Position numbers and translations under genes: made by a program. A stretch of 64,000 nucleotides of DNA from Azomonas agilis. Lineage in GTDB: Bacteria; Pseudomonadota; Gammaproteobacteria; Pseudomonadales; Pseudomonadaceae. Where the stretch lies: positions 248,001-312,000 of the forward strand of contig NZ_VLKG01000003.1 in NCBI RefSeq assembly GCF_007830255.1, written 5' to 3'. This document shows, piece by piece, positions 1 to 8,894 of the stretch (its first letter is position 1; the number at the start of each line of letters is the position of its first letter). Under the pieces are notes generated by a model. The model made no database searches and was not told where the DNA came from. It saw only the letters and a list, made by a program, of their open reading frames with translations.

Positions 1-1
1 A

Positions 2-193
2 GACAGTATCAAAATGTGGACTCAGGACAGCACACCCCACCGTGAGTGCGTGTCCTGCGGTTATACCGACACCTTTAACGAGCAGGGTAATCCAGTGCCC
101 ACAGAGCCGGACACCCGTTTAAGCCCACCGCCCAAGCCCATCGACCCCAACGTGCAAACCCTGCGCTTTGTGGAGCTAAGGCCAAAAACTTAA
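2..193 (+). CDS. YheV-like putative zinc ribbon protein (DUF2387), 5' truncated
   Basis: The reading frame is open from the left edge to a TAA at 191-193 and gives about 63 residues. It contains the tryptophan-rich MWTQDS stretch followed by ECVSCGYTD, which is the second CxxC knuckle of the YheV/DUF2387 family; the first knuckle would lie upstream of the window. The tail is proline rich and ends VQTLRFVELRPKT, as in longer Pseudomonas-type members. The family is predicted to bind zinc and its role is unknown. An internal ATG at 14 exists, but the missing first cysteine pair argues that the true start is off the window. Confidence 0.6.
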   Translation, partial: DSIKMWTQDSTPHRECVSCGYTDTFNEQGNPVPTEPDTRLSPPPKPIDPNVQTLRFVELRPKT

Positions 194-203
194 AGGCAAA
201 TGT

Positions 204-237
204 AACCCCTGTTTGCGCTTTAGCCTAAACAGGGGTT
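204..237. terminator. 11-bp perfect inverted repeat after the YheV-like gene
   Basis: AACCCCTGTTT (204-214) pairs perfectly with AAACAGGGGTT (227-237) around a 12-base loop, 10 bases after the stop of the upstream gene. No U-run follows on the plus strand, so termination would be inefficient or the hairpin may serve as a 3' end stabiliser. It also lies just upstream of the TTG start of the next gene. Confidence 0.5.
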
Positions 238-250
238 GGAGAATAGGTAA

Positions 251-730
251 TTGAGCCAAAAGACTGCCGACATCGACCGAATTAAAGCGGAATTCAAAGA
301 ATTAACAGGAATAGACCTGCAGGCCGAATTTATGCCAAGCGGCAAGAGTCACAATCCAACAACCCTAAAGACGGGTTATTGTGGCGTATATGTTTTTTTA
401 AAAGATGGTTGCTGTTTCAAAGTTGGGAAGGCTGGCAAAAAAAGCAAAGCTAGGTGGAGCTCTCATCACTACAACTTGAATGACACAATCCCAAGCACAC
501 TTCCTAAATCAATAATGAAGCACAAAGAACAACTTAAGGAAAAATATCCCAGTGCAAAACATCAGGAAATAGACCTCTTATCCAAATCTAATATTCAGGA
601 TTGGATTAAAAATAATATGTCCCGCATTGAGTTTCTCATCAAAGACAATGACGACCCATTTGCACTAGGCTTGCTTGAAGCGCTAGTCCAATATCACCTA
701 AAACCCATCTTTGAAGGAAAAAATGCTTAA
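251..730 (+). CDS. GIY-YIG-like nuclease-fold protein, AT-rich
   Basis: A 159-residue protein starting at TTG (251), with GGAG about ten bases upstream. The segment GYCGVYVFLKDG followed by FKVGKAGKKSKAR resembles the GIY and YIG strands of the GIY-YIG fold; the first tyrosine is shifted and YIG reads FKVGKAG. The C-terminal LGLLEALVQYHLKPIFEG looks like the helix carrying the conserved glutamate of that family. No extra DNA-binding domain is visible. Lysine-rich composition and low GC set it apart from polA and thrB beside it, which suggests acquisition. Whether it is an active nuclease cannot be decided from sequence alone. Confidence 0.5.
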   Translation: MSQKTADIDRIKAEFKELTGIDLQAEFMPSGKSHNPTTLKTGYCGVYVFLKDGCCFKVGKAGKKSKARWSSHHYNLNDTIPSTLPKSIMKHKEQLKEKYPSAKHQEIDLLSKSNIQDWIKNNMSRIEFLIKDNDDPFALGLLEALVQYHLKPIFEGKNA

Positions 731-754
731 ACCTCTTTCATGAAATCATGAGAA

Positions 755-1705
755 CTAAAGATCCAAGGGTAATGAGGGAACAGTCTGTTGACGGGCATTA
801 AGTCGCTGATAAAACTCCAGCGGATCTTTAATCAGCACCGCTCGTCCCGCATGCTGTTTGGCGGCCAATAGGCGAGAAATCCAAAAGCGCACACAGGCAA
901 TACGCAACATACTGGGCCACACCTGAACCTCATGGACATTAAAGGGCCGTATGCTGGCGTAGGCATTGAGCAAAGCATGGGTGCGAGCGGTATCCAGTTG
1001 CCCTTGTTCATCAGAGCACCAATCATTCACGCAGATGGCCAGATCGTACAGCGTGGGGCCGGAGCAGGCGCTGTAGAAATCAATCACTCCGGTCAAATGT
1101 GCCCCTTCGAACAGGGCGTTATCGCGGAATAAATCGGCGTGCAGATTCGCCTGTGGGAGACGATCCCAATGGGCTTGGAACTGCCGAACCTCCTCCAGAG
1201 TGTGCTTGAGCAACGCCTGTTGCGCTTCGGGTAAGGCCAGAGCCAGCAACAGACCCTCGTGCTGCATCCAAACCAAACCGCGATCCGTGGGATGCTCTAT
1301 GGGCTGTGCGGCGGTGCATTGATGCAAACGAGCCAAATACTGCCCCAACTCGGCACAGTGTTGCGGGCCAGCTTGGTGGGGATGACGACCGGGTAAACGC
1401 GGCTGCAACAGGGCGGGCTTATCGGCCAAGCTGCGGATGCGTTGCCCCTGCTGATCCGCCAGTGCATAGGGAACCGGAAGCCCAGCCTGATGCAAGCGTT
1501 CTAAAAGCTCAATGAAAAACGGCAGCTCTTCGGGCCGTCCGCGCTCGATCAGGGTCAGGACGTATTCGCCCGCCTCTAGGCTGACGAAAAAATTGGTGTT
1601 TTCCGTGCCATCTGGGGTGGCTTGCACGTTTTTTAGGCGGCCCAGTCCGTAGGCGCTCAGGAAATCCTCTAATTCAGTATGTTCCAGCGGCGTGAAAACG
1701 GACAT
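755..1705 (-). CDS. thrB: Homoserine kinase, aminoglycoside-phosphotransferase type
   Basis: Phosphorylates homoserine in threonine synthesis in the cytoplasm. The protein (316 residues from ATG at 1705) has the APH/choline-kinase fold: an N-terminal lobe with GTENTNFFV and YVLTLIE, then the catalytic loop LHADLFRDNALF (HxDxxxxN pattern) and the metal-binding GVIDFYSA. This is the Pseudomonas-type ThrB, unrelated to the GHMP kinase of E. coli. It lies 29 bases downstream of the DUF2782 gene on the same strand, next to divergent polA, the same arrangement as in Pseudomonas. An in-frame start four codons upstream is less likely. Confidence 0.9.
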   Translation of the reverse strand: MSVFTPLEHTELEDFLSAYGLGRLKNVQATPDGTENTNFFVSLEAGEYVLTLIERGRPEELPFFIELLERLHQAGLPVPYALADQQGQRIRSLADKPALLQPRLPGRHPHQAGPQHCAELGQYLARLHQCTAAQPIEHPTDRGLVWMQHEGLLLALALPEAQQALLKHTLEEVRQFQAHWDRLPQANLHADLFRDNALFEGAHLTGVIDFYSACSGPTLYDLAICVNDWCSDEQGQLDTARTHALLNAYASIRPFNVHEVQVWPSMLRIACVRFWISRLLAAKQHAGRAVLIKDPLEFYQRLNARQQTVPSLPLDL

Positions 1706-1734
1706 CTTTGGCCTCAATGCTCAGGGATACAGGA

Positions 1735-2022
1735 TTACCAAGTAAAAATCTTCCACGAAGGAATGCGAAACTCCGGCTTATCGGCGCGGATCATGTTGCC
1801 ATCTTCATCCGAGCGCACCATGTAGTAGGGCGTGCCGTCCTTGGGGGTGACTTTGATGCTGTAGAGGATACCGTTGATCCGGTATTCCTCAACCCGCTGA
1901 TCCCCTTCATCGCGGATGGTTACATCAGGCTCTTCACCATTGGGGCCGCGTATTTCTTGAGCCTGTAAGGGCAGGCTCAAGCAAGCCAATAGGCTGGCTA
2001 ACATCAGGGCTCGAATGCTCAT
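1735..2022 (-). CDS. DUF2782 secreted protein
   Basis: A 95-residue protein with a signal peptide (hydrophobic [18 protein letters not shown]) followed by an acidic mature part containing [18 protein letters not shown] and ending in PSWKIFTW, characteristic of DUF2782. The function is not known; it is probably periplasmic. ATG at 2022 is preferred over the longer frame because AAGGA lies seven bases upstream and the signal peptide then begins at once. It precedes thrB on the same strand and diverges from polA, with about 80 bases between the two start codons. Confidence 0.8.
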   Translation of the reverse strand: MSIRALMLASLLACLSLPLQAQEIRGPNGEEPDVTIRDEGDQRVEEYRINGILYSIKVTPKDGTPYYMVRSDEDGNMIRADKPEFRIPSWKIFTW

Positions 2023-2101
2023 GGTATCCTTAAATCCTTTATTCGGTCTGGTTAGCTTCATTTTAGACCTGCCCCTATCGAAAAGGTTGATCCTGTTCAT
2101 C

Positions 2102-4861
2102 ATGCACACCACTCCTCTTGTTCTGGTGGACGGCTCGTCCTACCTCTATCGCGCCTTTCATGCCCTCCCGCCCTTGAGCACCTCCAGCGGCCAACCTACC
2201 GGAGCCGTGCGTGGGGTGATGAATATGCTGTTGGCTCTGCGCCGTCAGTACCCTGAAAGCCCCTTCGCGGTGGTGTTTGACGCCAAAGGCCCGACCTTTC
2301 GCGATGCGTTGTTTGAGGGCTATAAATCCCATCGCCCACCCATGCCGGACGATTTACGCGCCCAAATTGAGCCCTTACACGCCTGCGTGCGCGCCCAAGG
2401 CTGGCCCTTGCTGTGTGTGGAAGGCGTGGAAGCCGATGATGTGATCGGCACCCTCGCCCGCCGCCACGCCGATGCCGGACAGCCGGTAGTGATTTCTACT
2501 GGCGATAAAGACATGGCTCAGTTGGTGTGCCCCAAGGTCACCTTGGTCAATACCATGACCAACAGCACCCTGGACATAGAGGGCGTACAGGCCAAATTCG
2601 GCGTTGGGCCAGAGCTGATCATCGATTATCTGGCACTGATGGGCGACAGCTCAGACAACATTCCCGGCGTTCCCGGTGTGGGCGAGAAGACCGCAACGGC
2701 ACTGCTGAATGGCATTCACGGCGGTTTACAGGGGCTGTATAAACATCTGGATCAGGTAGCCGATCTACCTATCCGTGGTGCAAAGAGCCTCGGCGCGAAA
2801 CTGGCCGAACATAAAGAAGCAGCCTTCCTCTCCTACCAGCTTGCGACCATCAAAACTGATGTCGCTTTGGAGATCAGCCCCGAAGCCTTAATCCCAGCCC
2901 CTGTGGATAAAGCGGCGCTGATTGAGCTGTATCGGCAATTGGAGTTTAAAAACTGGCTTAAAGAGCTGCTGAACAGCACCGAAACTCCGGCCCAGCCCTC
3001 AACCGAGCAACCCACACTCGAACTCGAAACCGCCCCCGCGCAAACCAACAGCGCCCGGTACCATACCCTGCTAACCCAAGCCGAATTTGAGGACTGGCTA
3101 CAACGTCTGCAACAAGCGCCCTGCTTTGCGTTTGATACCGAAACCACGGGACTGGATGCCCAACAAGCCGAGTTAGTCGGCGTTTCCTTTGCAGTTCAGG
3201 CGGGAGAAGCAGCCTACGTACCCCTCAGCCACCGCTATATGGGCGCACCGGATCAGCTCGATTTAGAACACGTGCTGGCGGCCCTCAAACCGCTGTTGGA
3301 AGACCCCAAGCAAGCCAAGATCGTCCAGCACGGCAAATACGACATGAACGTGCTGTGGCGCTACGGCATCCAGATGCAGGGCATTCAGTTCGACACCATG
3401 CTCGAATCCTATGTGCTGAACGCCACCGCCACCCAACACAATATGGACAGCATGGCGCTGAAATTTCTCGGCCACACCACCATTGCCTTCGAGGACATCG
3501 CCGGCAAAGGCAGCAAGCAACTAACCTTCGACCAAATCGCCTTAGAGCAAGCGGGCCCCTATGCGGCGGAAGATGCCGACATCACCCTGCAACTGCACCA
3601 GCATCTGTGGCCGCAATTAGAGGCTACACCTGCGCTGACTAAACTCTTCACCGAGTTAGAAATGCCCCTAGTGCCCGTGTTAGCGCGGATGGAGCGCACC
3701 GGCGCCTACATCGACACCGCGCTGCTGAAACAGCACAGCCACGAATTAGGCTTAAAGCTGCTGGAACTGGAAGCCCAAGCCCACGAGCTGGCGGGTGAGC
3801 CCTTTAATCTGGCCTCGCCCAAGCAACTGGGAACGATTCTGTACGAAAAGCTCGGCTATCCAGTGCTGGCCAAAACCCCCAAGGGCCAACCCTCGACGGC
3901 GGAAAATGTACTCAGCGATCTGGCCGACCAGGGTTGCGAGCTGCCCAGAGTGCTGATGCAGTACCGCGAACTGAGCAAGCTGAAGAACACCTACACCGAC
4001 CGCCTACCCGAACAGATCAACCCCAAAACCGGGCGCGTGCATACCCGCTACCATCAAGCGGTGACAGCAACGGGGCGCTTATCTTCCAGCGATCCAAACC
4101 TGCAAAATATTCCCATCCGTACCGCTGAAGGGCGACGCATTCGCCAAGCCTTTATTGCGCCCCAAGGCTATCGCATTGTTTCGGCGGATTACTCGCAGAT
4201 TGAACTGCGGATCATGGCTCATCTGGCTGAGGATGAAGGCTTACTGCGCGCGTTCCGGGATGGGCTGGACGTACACCGCGCCACCGCCGCTGAAGTGTTT
4301 GGCGTAGCGCTGGAAGAAGTCAGCAGCGAACAGCGCCGCCGCGCCAAGGCGATTAACTTCGGGCTGATTTACGGCATGAGCGCCTTTGGCTTGGCCAAGC
4401 AAATCGACGTCAGCCGCACCGAGGCACAGGACTACATCGACCGCTACTTTGCCCGCTATCCCGGCGTATTGCGCTACATGGAGCAAACCCGCCTGCAAGC
4501 TGCCGAACAAGGCTATGTGGAAACCCTGTTCGGACGGCGGCTGTATCTGCCGGAAATCCAAGCCCGCAACCCCAACCAACGCAAAGCCGCTGAACGCACC
4601 GCCATCAACGCGCCCATGCAAGGCACCGCCGCTGACATCATCAAACGCGCCATGCTCGCCGTAGATCAGTGGCTGCACAGCAGCGGTTTGGATGCACGCT
4701 TAATCCTGCAAGTCCACGATGAGCTGGTGCTGGAGGTGCGGGAGGATTTAGCAGAACAGGTGCAACAGGAGTTGGCCGAGCGTATGGCACACGCCGCTGA
4801 ACTCAGAGTGCCCTTGGTGGTGGAAACCGGTTGTGGCCTAAACTGGGATCAAGCGCACTGA
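2102..4861 (+). CDS. polA: DNA polymerase I
   Basis: A 919-residue PolA, near the usual 930. Residues 1 to about 290 form the 5'-3' flap nuclease ([42 protein letters not shown]). The 3'-5' exonuclease keeps the FDTETTG motif near residue 343, so proofreading is probably intact. The polymerase domain has motif A DYSQIELR near 695, motif [14 protein letters not shown] near 745 and motif [10 protein letters not shown] near 870. It acts in Okazaki fragment maturation and repair. ATG at 2102 is chosen because family alignment begins with the short [15 protein letters not shown]; the ribosome site is weak. Confidence 0.97.
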   Translation: MHTTPLVLVDGSSYLYRAFHALPPLSTSSGQPTGAVRGVMNMLLALRRQYPESPFAVVFDAKGPTFRDALFEGYKSHRPPMPDDLRAQIEPLHACVRAQGWPLLCVEGVEADDVIGTLARRHADAGQPVVISTGDKDMAQLVCPKVTLVNTMTNSTLDIEGVQAKFGVGPELIIDYLALMGDSSDNIPGVPGVGEKTATALLNGIHGGLQGLYKHLDQVADLPIRGAKSLGAKLAEHKEAAFLSYQLATIKTDVALEISPEALIPAPVDKAALIELYRQLEFKNWLKELLNSTETPAQPSTEQPTLELETAPAQTNSARYHTLLTQAEFEDWLQRLQQAPCFAFDTETTGLDAQQAELVGVSFAVQAGEAAYVPLSHRYMGAPDQLDLEHVLAALKPLLEDPKQAKIVQHGKYDMNVLWRYGIQMQGIQFDTMLESYVLNATATQHNMDSMALKFLGHTTIAFEDIAGKGSKQLTFDQIALEQAGPYAAEDADITLQLHQHLWPQLEATPALTKLFTELEMPLVPVLARMERTGAYIDTALLKQHSHELGLKLLELEAQAHELAGEPFNLASPKQLGTILYEKLGYPVLAKTPKGQPSTAENVLSDLADQGCELPRVLMQYRELSKLKNTYTDRLPEQINPKTGRVHTRYHQAVTATGRLSSSDPNLQNIPIRTAEGRRIRQAFIAPQGYRIVSADYSQIELRIMAHLAEDEGLLRAFRDGLDVHRATAAEVFGVALEEVSSEQRRRAKAINFGLIYGMSAFGLAKQIDVSRTEAQDYIDRYFARYPGVLRYMEQTRLQAAEQGYVETLFGRRLYLPEIQARNPNQRKAAERTAINAPMQGTAADIIKRAMLAVDQWLHSSGLDARLILQVHDELVLEVREDLAEQVQQELAERMAHAAELRVPLVVETGCGLNWDQAH

Positions 4862-4880
4862 ATCCTTAGGGGCATGGCAG

Positions 4881-4909
4881 TGGGGATAATCTGCGACGGA
4901 TTGTCCCCA
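4881..4909 (+). terminator. Hairpin downstream of polA
   Basis: TGGGGATAATC (4881-4891) pairs with GATTGTCCCCA (4899-4909), eleven pairs including one G-U, 20 bases after the polA stop. No clear U-run follows, so it may terminate weakly or mark the polA 3' end. Confidence 0.4.
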
Positions 4910-4956
4910 ATGGCTGACCTGAGCCGACTGAGGGAGGATGATGCGGGCTTTGTTGG

Positions 4957-4977
4957 GATAAAGGCGATACCTTTATC
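4957..4977. promoter_or_regulatory. Perfect 8-bp inverted repeat upstream of the SagB-type operon
   Basis: GATAAAGG (4957-4964), spacer CGATA, CCTTTATC (4970-4977). It sits about 50 bases before the first gene of the 5.0-9.4 kb operon, a fitting place for an operator. It could also be a short hairpin of the polA terminator region. The regulator is unknown. Confidence 0.4.
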
Positions 4978-5025
4978 TTTGCTGGCCGCCGATTATTACG
5001 CCTTCGTCCACAAGATGAGCCGCCT

Positions 5026-6723
5026 ATGTCTGACTCAAGCCAATCTGATCCGAACGCCCTCGTTGTGCAGGTTCAGGACTACCATCAGCGCACCAAACAC
5101 CGCTTTGAGGGCTATGCCAAAGGCCCGGAAACCTTGGATTGGGATGCCCAGCCCGCGCCGTTCCGGCACTTCAAAGGGGTTCTTGTAGTCCGCCTGCCCC
5201 GTCTGTCCGAAATCCCCACCCATTCCCCAGTGTATGCCGCCTTGCAACGCCCCTTTGCCCAACTGGGTCAGCAAAGCCCCCTTGAGCCCAGCTTGGACAG
5301 CCTAGGCGCTTGGTTGCAGTTATCCTTAGGTATTACCGCGTGGAAAAGCTATGGCCCGGATCGCTGGGCGGTGCGCGCCAATCCTTCCAGCGGCAATTTG
5401 CACCCCGTAGAAGCCTATGTGCTGGTGCGGGGCTTTCCCGCCCTCAGTGATGGCCTGTACCACTACGAACCGGAACAGCATCAGCTAGAGTTACGGGCTG
5501 TGCATTCTTCCGTAACCACCTCTCACCCCTCGGTGGCGGTTATTTTGACCTCGGTGATGTGGCGTGAACAGTGGAAATACGGGGAGCGTGCCTTCCGTTA
5601 CTGCCAACTGGATACCGGACACGCCCAAGGCGCTCTGCGCTACGCGGCGGCGGCTTTAGGTTGGACGTTGGCCGAACAAACCCATTTAGGCACTGCAACC
5701 CTTGCCCGCCTGACGGGTGTCGATCGCCTAGAGGAATTTCCCGCCCGCCGCCATCCGGAAACGGAACGCGAGGAAGCCGAAATCCTATTAGCCCTTGGAC
5801 TGGACGGACACAGGCCCACGCCTCTGGATGCGCAGGAGCTACGCGCTTTAGCCGACCAAGCCCAGTGGCAGGGTGTGGCCTCCAGCATTGATCCTTACCC
5901 CATGTACCAATGGCCTCCAGTGGCCGCCGTCGCTCAGGCCAGCCGCAGTGAGGATCAACCGTACCTTGATACCCCTCCGTTGGCCGCTGAATTACCGCCC
6001 CAATATCCAGACAGCCTGCCGCTGGTCGGCCAACAAGCGATCCAGCAATTAATCATTCAACGCCGTAGCGCCCAGCGTTTTGATCCTGATTACGTCTTAT
6101 CGGCGGAGGGCTTTCGGGTGTTATTGGCTCGATTACAGCCCAGCGCTTCTGTACCTTGGGACACGTTGAGTCATCCGCCGCGCATTGCTTTGTTGGCCTT
6201 TGTAATGAACGTCGAGGGTTTAGAGCCGGGCATTTACCTCATCCCGCGCCATCCTGATCTATGGGCTGACTTACAGCCGCATCTGAGCAACCAGTATCAA
6301 CCTGAACCCGTCCCCGGTTTCGATGGCTTGCTGCGCCTGATGACCACCGAGCCCTTAGCCGTTAAGCGTTTAAGCCGCAGTGCTCATTGCCATCAAGACA
6401 TCGCTGGCGGCTCCTGTTTAACCCTAGGCATGCTGGTGCGTTTTGCAACTACCCTAGAACAAGAAGGCCCATCGGCCTACCGTGCCCTGTATCGAGAGGC
6501 CGGACTCATCGGCCAATTACTGTATTTAGAAGCCGAAGCCCAACAGATTCGCGGAACCGGCATCGGTTGCTTCTTTGATGACCCAGTACATACCTTGGTT
6601 GGATTGGAAGGGATGAGCTGGCAAAGTCTTTATCATTTCACCCTTGGGCTGCCCATTGTGGATTCGCGTATTGAAACTACACCAGCCTACACGGACGATC
6701 TGTCTGCCACCCACGACGCTTGA
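5026..6723 (+). CDS. SagB/ThcOx-type FMN oxidoreductase, double nitroreductase-like domains
   Basis: A 565-residue protein. Residues 60-270 carry one SagB-like unit (AVRANPSSGNLHPVEAYV, then LYHYEPEQHQLELRA) and residues 330-550 a second one (QLIIQRRSAQRFDP, GIYLIPRHPDLW, QDIAGGSCLTLGML). SagB family enzymes use FMN and oxidise azolines in ribosomal peptide pathways, but two-domain members also occur far from any peptide cluster, and no YcaO or precursor is present here. It starts an operon whose next gene begins 13 bases after its stop. The neighbours (rhodanese, NifX-like and GST-like proteins) suggest a redox or cofactor role in metal-sulfur metabolism; that is inference. Confidence 0.7.
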   Translation: MSDSSQSDPNALVVQVQDYHQRTKHRFEGYAKGPETLDWDAQPAPFRHFKGVLVVRLPRLSEIPTHSPVYAALQRPFAQLGQQSPLEPSLDSLGAWLQLSLGITAWKSYGPDRWAVRANPSSGNLHPVEAYVLVRGFPALSDGLYHYEPEQHQLELRAVHSSVTTSHPSVAVILTSVMWREQWKYGERAFRYCQLDTGHAQGALRYAAAALGWTLAEQTHLGTATLARLTGVDRLEEFPARRHPETEREEAEILLALGLDGHRPTPLDAQELRALADQAQWQGVASSIDPYPMYQWPPVAAVAQASRSEDQPYLDTPPLAAELPPQYPDSLPLVGQQAIQQLIIQRRSAQRFDPDYVLSAEGFRVLLARLQPSASVPWDTLSHPPRIALLAFVMNVEGLEPGIYLIPRHPDLWADLQPHLSNQYQPEPVPGFDGLLRLMTTEPLAVKRLSRSAHCHQDIAGGSCLTLGMLVRFATTLEQEGPSAYRALYREAGLIGQLLYLEAEAQQIRGTGIGCFFDDPVHTLVGLEGMSWQSLYHFTLGLPIVDSRIETTPAYTDDLSATHDA

Positions 6724-6736
6724 TGATGAGACCCAC

Positions 6737-7513
6737 ATGACCCAAGCCTACCAATGTCTGTCGGCCCACGAAGCCGCTGATCTAATCCGCCGTGACAAGA
6801 CCCTGACCGTTTTTGATGTGCGCGATCTGCACAGCTACAAGCAAGAACACCTCGAAGGCTCCATGCATTTAGCTGAGGATCGCCTGCCCCTGTGGTTCAA
6901 TCGCTTAGATAAGAAAGCCCCCGTTCTGATTTATTGCTACCACGGTAACTCCAGCAAAACCTTTGCCCAGATGTTCAGCGACTTTCACTTCCAACGGGTA
7001 TACAGCGTGGATGGCGGTTATCGCCCTTTAGCCAGTGCCCTGAGCGAGCCGATTAAAGACACCCACGCCTCACACCTAAGCCCCGAACTGATGGATTTTC
7101 TGGCACGCTGGAACTTTGACCCCATTGAACTCAATGCCCCGCGCCAACACGGCTTAACCCCCTTGATGCGCGCATCCTTGCAAGGCAAACGCCCCTTAGT
7201 GCAAGAGCTACTGGCCTTAGGGGTGAACGTGCATGCCCGCAATGATGATGGCAATAACGCCCTCTGGTTGGCCTGCGTACCCCGTGATGCAGGCATTGTG
7301 CAAGACTTAATCGCCGCCGGTATCGACCTAAACAACAGCAACGATGCAGGCTCTACGGCCCTGATGTACACCGCCTCCAGTGATCGTCCCGAACTGCTCA
7401 AAGTGCTGTTAGACGCGGGGGCTGATCCGCAAATTCGTAACTTCGACGACATGCGCGCGGTGGAGCTGGCTTCCTCTATTACCTGTCTCAAATTGCTGCG
7501 CCACACCGCTTAG
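6737..7513 (+). CDS. Rhodanese domain plus ankyrin repeat protein
   Basis: A 258-residue protein. Residues 1-100 form a single rhodanese domain with FDVRDLHSYKQEHLEGS and the active loop CYHGNSSK, whose cysteine would carry the persulfide; this short loop is of the GlpE type. Residues 120-255 hold three to four ankyrin repeats (HGLTPLMRASLQGKRPLVQELL, DGNNALWLAC, GSTALMYTASSDRPELLKVLLDAGADP). Rhodanese-ankyrin proteins occur in nitrogenase-associated clusters (compare RhdN of Azotobacter), where sulfur transfer for cluster assembly has been suggested. ATG at 6737 is preferred to a longer frame because that frame would overlap the previous gene. Confidence 0.8.
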   Translation: MTQAYQCLSAHEAADLIRRDKTLTVFDVRDLHSYKQEHLEGSMHLAEDRLPLWFNRLDKKAPVLIYCYHGNSSKTFAQMFSDFHFQRVYSVDGGYRPLASALSEPIKDTHASHLSPELMDFLARWNFDPIELNAPRQHGLTPLMRASLQGKRPLVQELLALGVNVHARNDDGNNALWLACVPRDAGIVQDLIAAGIDLNNSNDAGSTALMYTASSDRPELLKVLLDAGADPQIRNFDDMRAVELASSITCLKLLRHTA

Positions 7514-7523
7514 GGAGACTGAG

Positions 7524-7886
7524 ATGCTGGAGCTTCCCGTCAAACTCGCGGTGGCCAGTCAGGAAGGCAAAGCCGTTAGCGAGCATTTTGGCCACGCCAA
7601 ACGCTTCTGGATCTATGAGGTCAACACCGAAGGCTGTCGCCTGCTGGAACAGCGCGAAGTGGATCACTACTGCCTCGGCAACAGCGCCAACCAAGGAGCC
7701 CTCAGCGGTATTATGGAAGCCATTAAAGACTGCCACGCGGTCTTTGTGGCCAAAATCGGCGACAGTCCGGCAGAAAAGCTACGCGCCATCGGTGTACAGG
7801 CAGTCTCCAACTACGCATGGGAAGCCATTGACGAGTCCCTGTTGGACTATGTGCAACGCACACAAAAGGGAGAAGCTTTGCCATGA
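7524..7886 (+). CDS. NifX / NifB C-terminal domain-like dinitrogenase cofactor-binding protein
   Basis: A 120-residue single-domain protein of the dinitrogenase iron-molybdenum cofactor-binding family. It begins VKLAVASQEGKAVSEHFGHAKRFWIYEV, the hallmark HFGHA strand-turn, and ends with an AVFVAKIGDSPAEKL segment that in the family contacts the cofactor. Members (NifX, NafY, NifB C-terminus, VnfX) hold FeMo-co precursors such as NifB-co; short stand-alone versions also occur outside nif clusters. GGAGA lies seven bases before ATG. The gene sits 10 bases after the rhodanese-ankyrin gene and overlaps the next start by four bases. Confidence 0.8.
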   Translation: MLELPVKLAVASQEGKAVSEHFGHAKRFWIYEVNTEGCRLLEQREVDHYCLGNSANQGALSGIMEAIKDCHAVFVAKIGDSPAEKLRAIGVQAVSNYAWEAIDESLLDYVQRTQKGEALP

Positions 7887-8251
7887 AGGACGCGGGGCAG
7901 GTGGCGCACTGGGTCGCTGAATACCCACTCAATCCCACCGAAATTGACTGCGCTGTAGCGGTCAAACTCAAGATCTTAGACGGCAAATGCAAAATGCCGC
8001 CGAGTGAAAAAGTGGTGATGGCCCTACTCTACGACTGCATTAGCCACCTGCCCGGCGAACGCCTGCCTGCTTCCATGCGCGACTTGATTGCACAGGTAGG
8101 CCCACAGCCTGACGAACCCCAGAAACTTAGCATTTACGAGCAGCGGGTATTGGCCGAAACCATCATCTCCCGCCCGATCATGAAAACCTTTAAAGCCCGT
8201 ATCCGCACCCAAGGCTTGCTCGACCCTCAGGATCTGGAGGACAGCGAATGA
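7883..8251 (+). CDS. Unrecognised small protein in the NifX-like operon
   Basis: A 122-residue protein translated through an ATGA overlap with the previous gene and another with the next, so it is almost surely real and co-expressed. It appears soluble and mostly helical, with segments such as EKVVMALLYDCISHLPGERLP and KLSIYEQRVLAETIISRP. Three cysteines occur (CAVAV, GKCKMP, YDCIS) without a CxxC pattern. I do not recognise the family. Its position between NifX-like and GST-like genes suggests an accessory role in the same process. Confidence 0.75.
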   Translation: MKDAGQVAHWVAEYPLNPTEIDCAVAVKLKILDGKCKMPPSEKVVMALLYDCISHLPGERLPASMRDLIAQVGPQPDEPQKLSIYEQRVLAETIISRPIMKTFKARIRTQGLLDPQDLEDSE

Positions 8252-8892
8252 TCCAGTTTTACATGACCCCCGGCTCCTGCAGTACCGGTATCCATATTTT
8301 GCTCGAAGAAGTGGGGGAGCTGTTTGAGGTTCATATCGTGAACCTATTGGCCGGCGATCAGTTTAAGCCGGAGTATCTGGCCATCAACCCGAAAGCCAGT
8401 ATTCCTAGCTTGGTGCGTAAAGACGGCATCGCCCTCACTGATTTTCAGTCCATTGCGTGGTGGCTAGCCCGCACCTATCCCCGCCGCGCGCTATTACCTG
8501 ACGGCTTAGACGCTGAACTGCAGGTATTAGAGCGCATGAACTACGCGGTCAACACCCTACACGGGCAGGGCTTTGCCCGTATTTTCACCACCGAGAAATT
8601 CTGCGCTAACCCCGCTGAACACCAAGCCATTCAGGCCCAAGGCCGCGAGATCATCGACCAAGGTTTTGCCTTAGTGCATCAGTGGTTAGAGGGGCAAGAG
8701 TATCTGGTGGGCAACCGTTACAGCATCGCCGATGCCGCGCTGTTTTATGTGGAGTTTTGGGCCAATTACACTCAAGTGCCCTTACCTCCTAACTGCCAAG
8801 AGCACTTTAAACGTCTGTTGGAACGTCCACCGGTACGGCAAGTCTTAACTGAAGAGGGTTATGCTTCAATACTGCGCTCATGGAGGCACTGA
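8248..8892 (+). CDS. Glutathione S-transferase-like protein (NifO-like context)
   Basis: A 214-residue GST-fold protein. The N-terminal thioredoxin-like domain begins with MTPGSCSTGIHILLEEVG and has the cis-proline element KASIPSLV and the glutathione-contacting TDFQSIAWWLA; the helical C-terminal domain contains YLVGNRYSIADAALF, the conserved capping aspartate motif of GSTs. NifO of Azotobacter is a GST-like protein lying next to nifQ and a rhodanese gene, so the local combination is suggestive, but a general detoxification GST is also possible. It overlaps the upstream gene by four bases (ATGA). Confidence 0.8.
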   Translation: MIQFYMTPGSCSTGIHILLEEVGELFEVHIVNLLAGDQFKPEYLAINPKASIPSLVRKDGIALTDFQSIAWWLARTYPRRALLPDGLDAELQVLERMNYAVNTLHGQGFARIFTTEKFCANPAEHQAIQAQGREIIDQGFALVHQWLEGQEYLVGNRYSIADAALFYVEFWANYTQVPLPPNCQEHFKRLLERPPVRQVLTEEGYASILRSWRH

Positions 8893-8894
8893 AG

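Noticed and set aside
4241-4678. 145-residue minus-strand frame inside polA
   Set aside because: It is a shadow of the polA coding sequence, with no ribosome site and the wrong codon pattern.
4862-5025. Spot 42-like small RNA after polA
   Set aside because: Only short hairpins are visible; there is no matching promoter and terminator pair or recognisable Spot 42 sequence.
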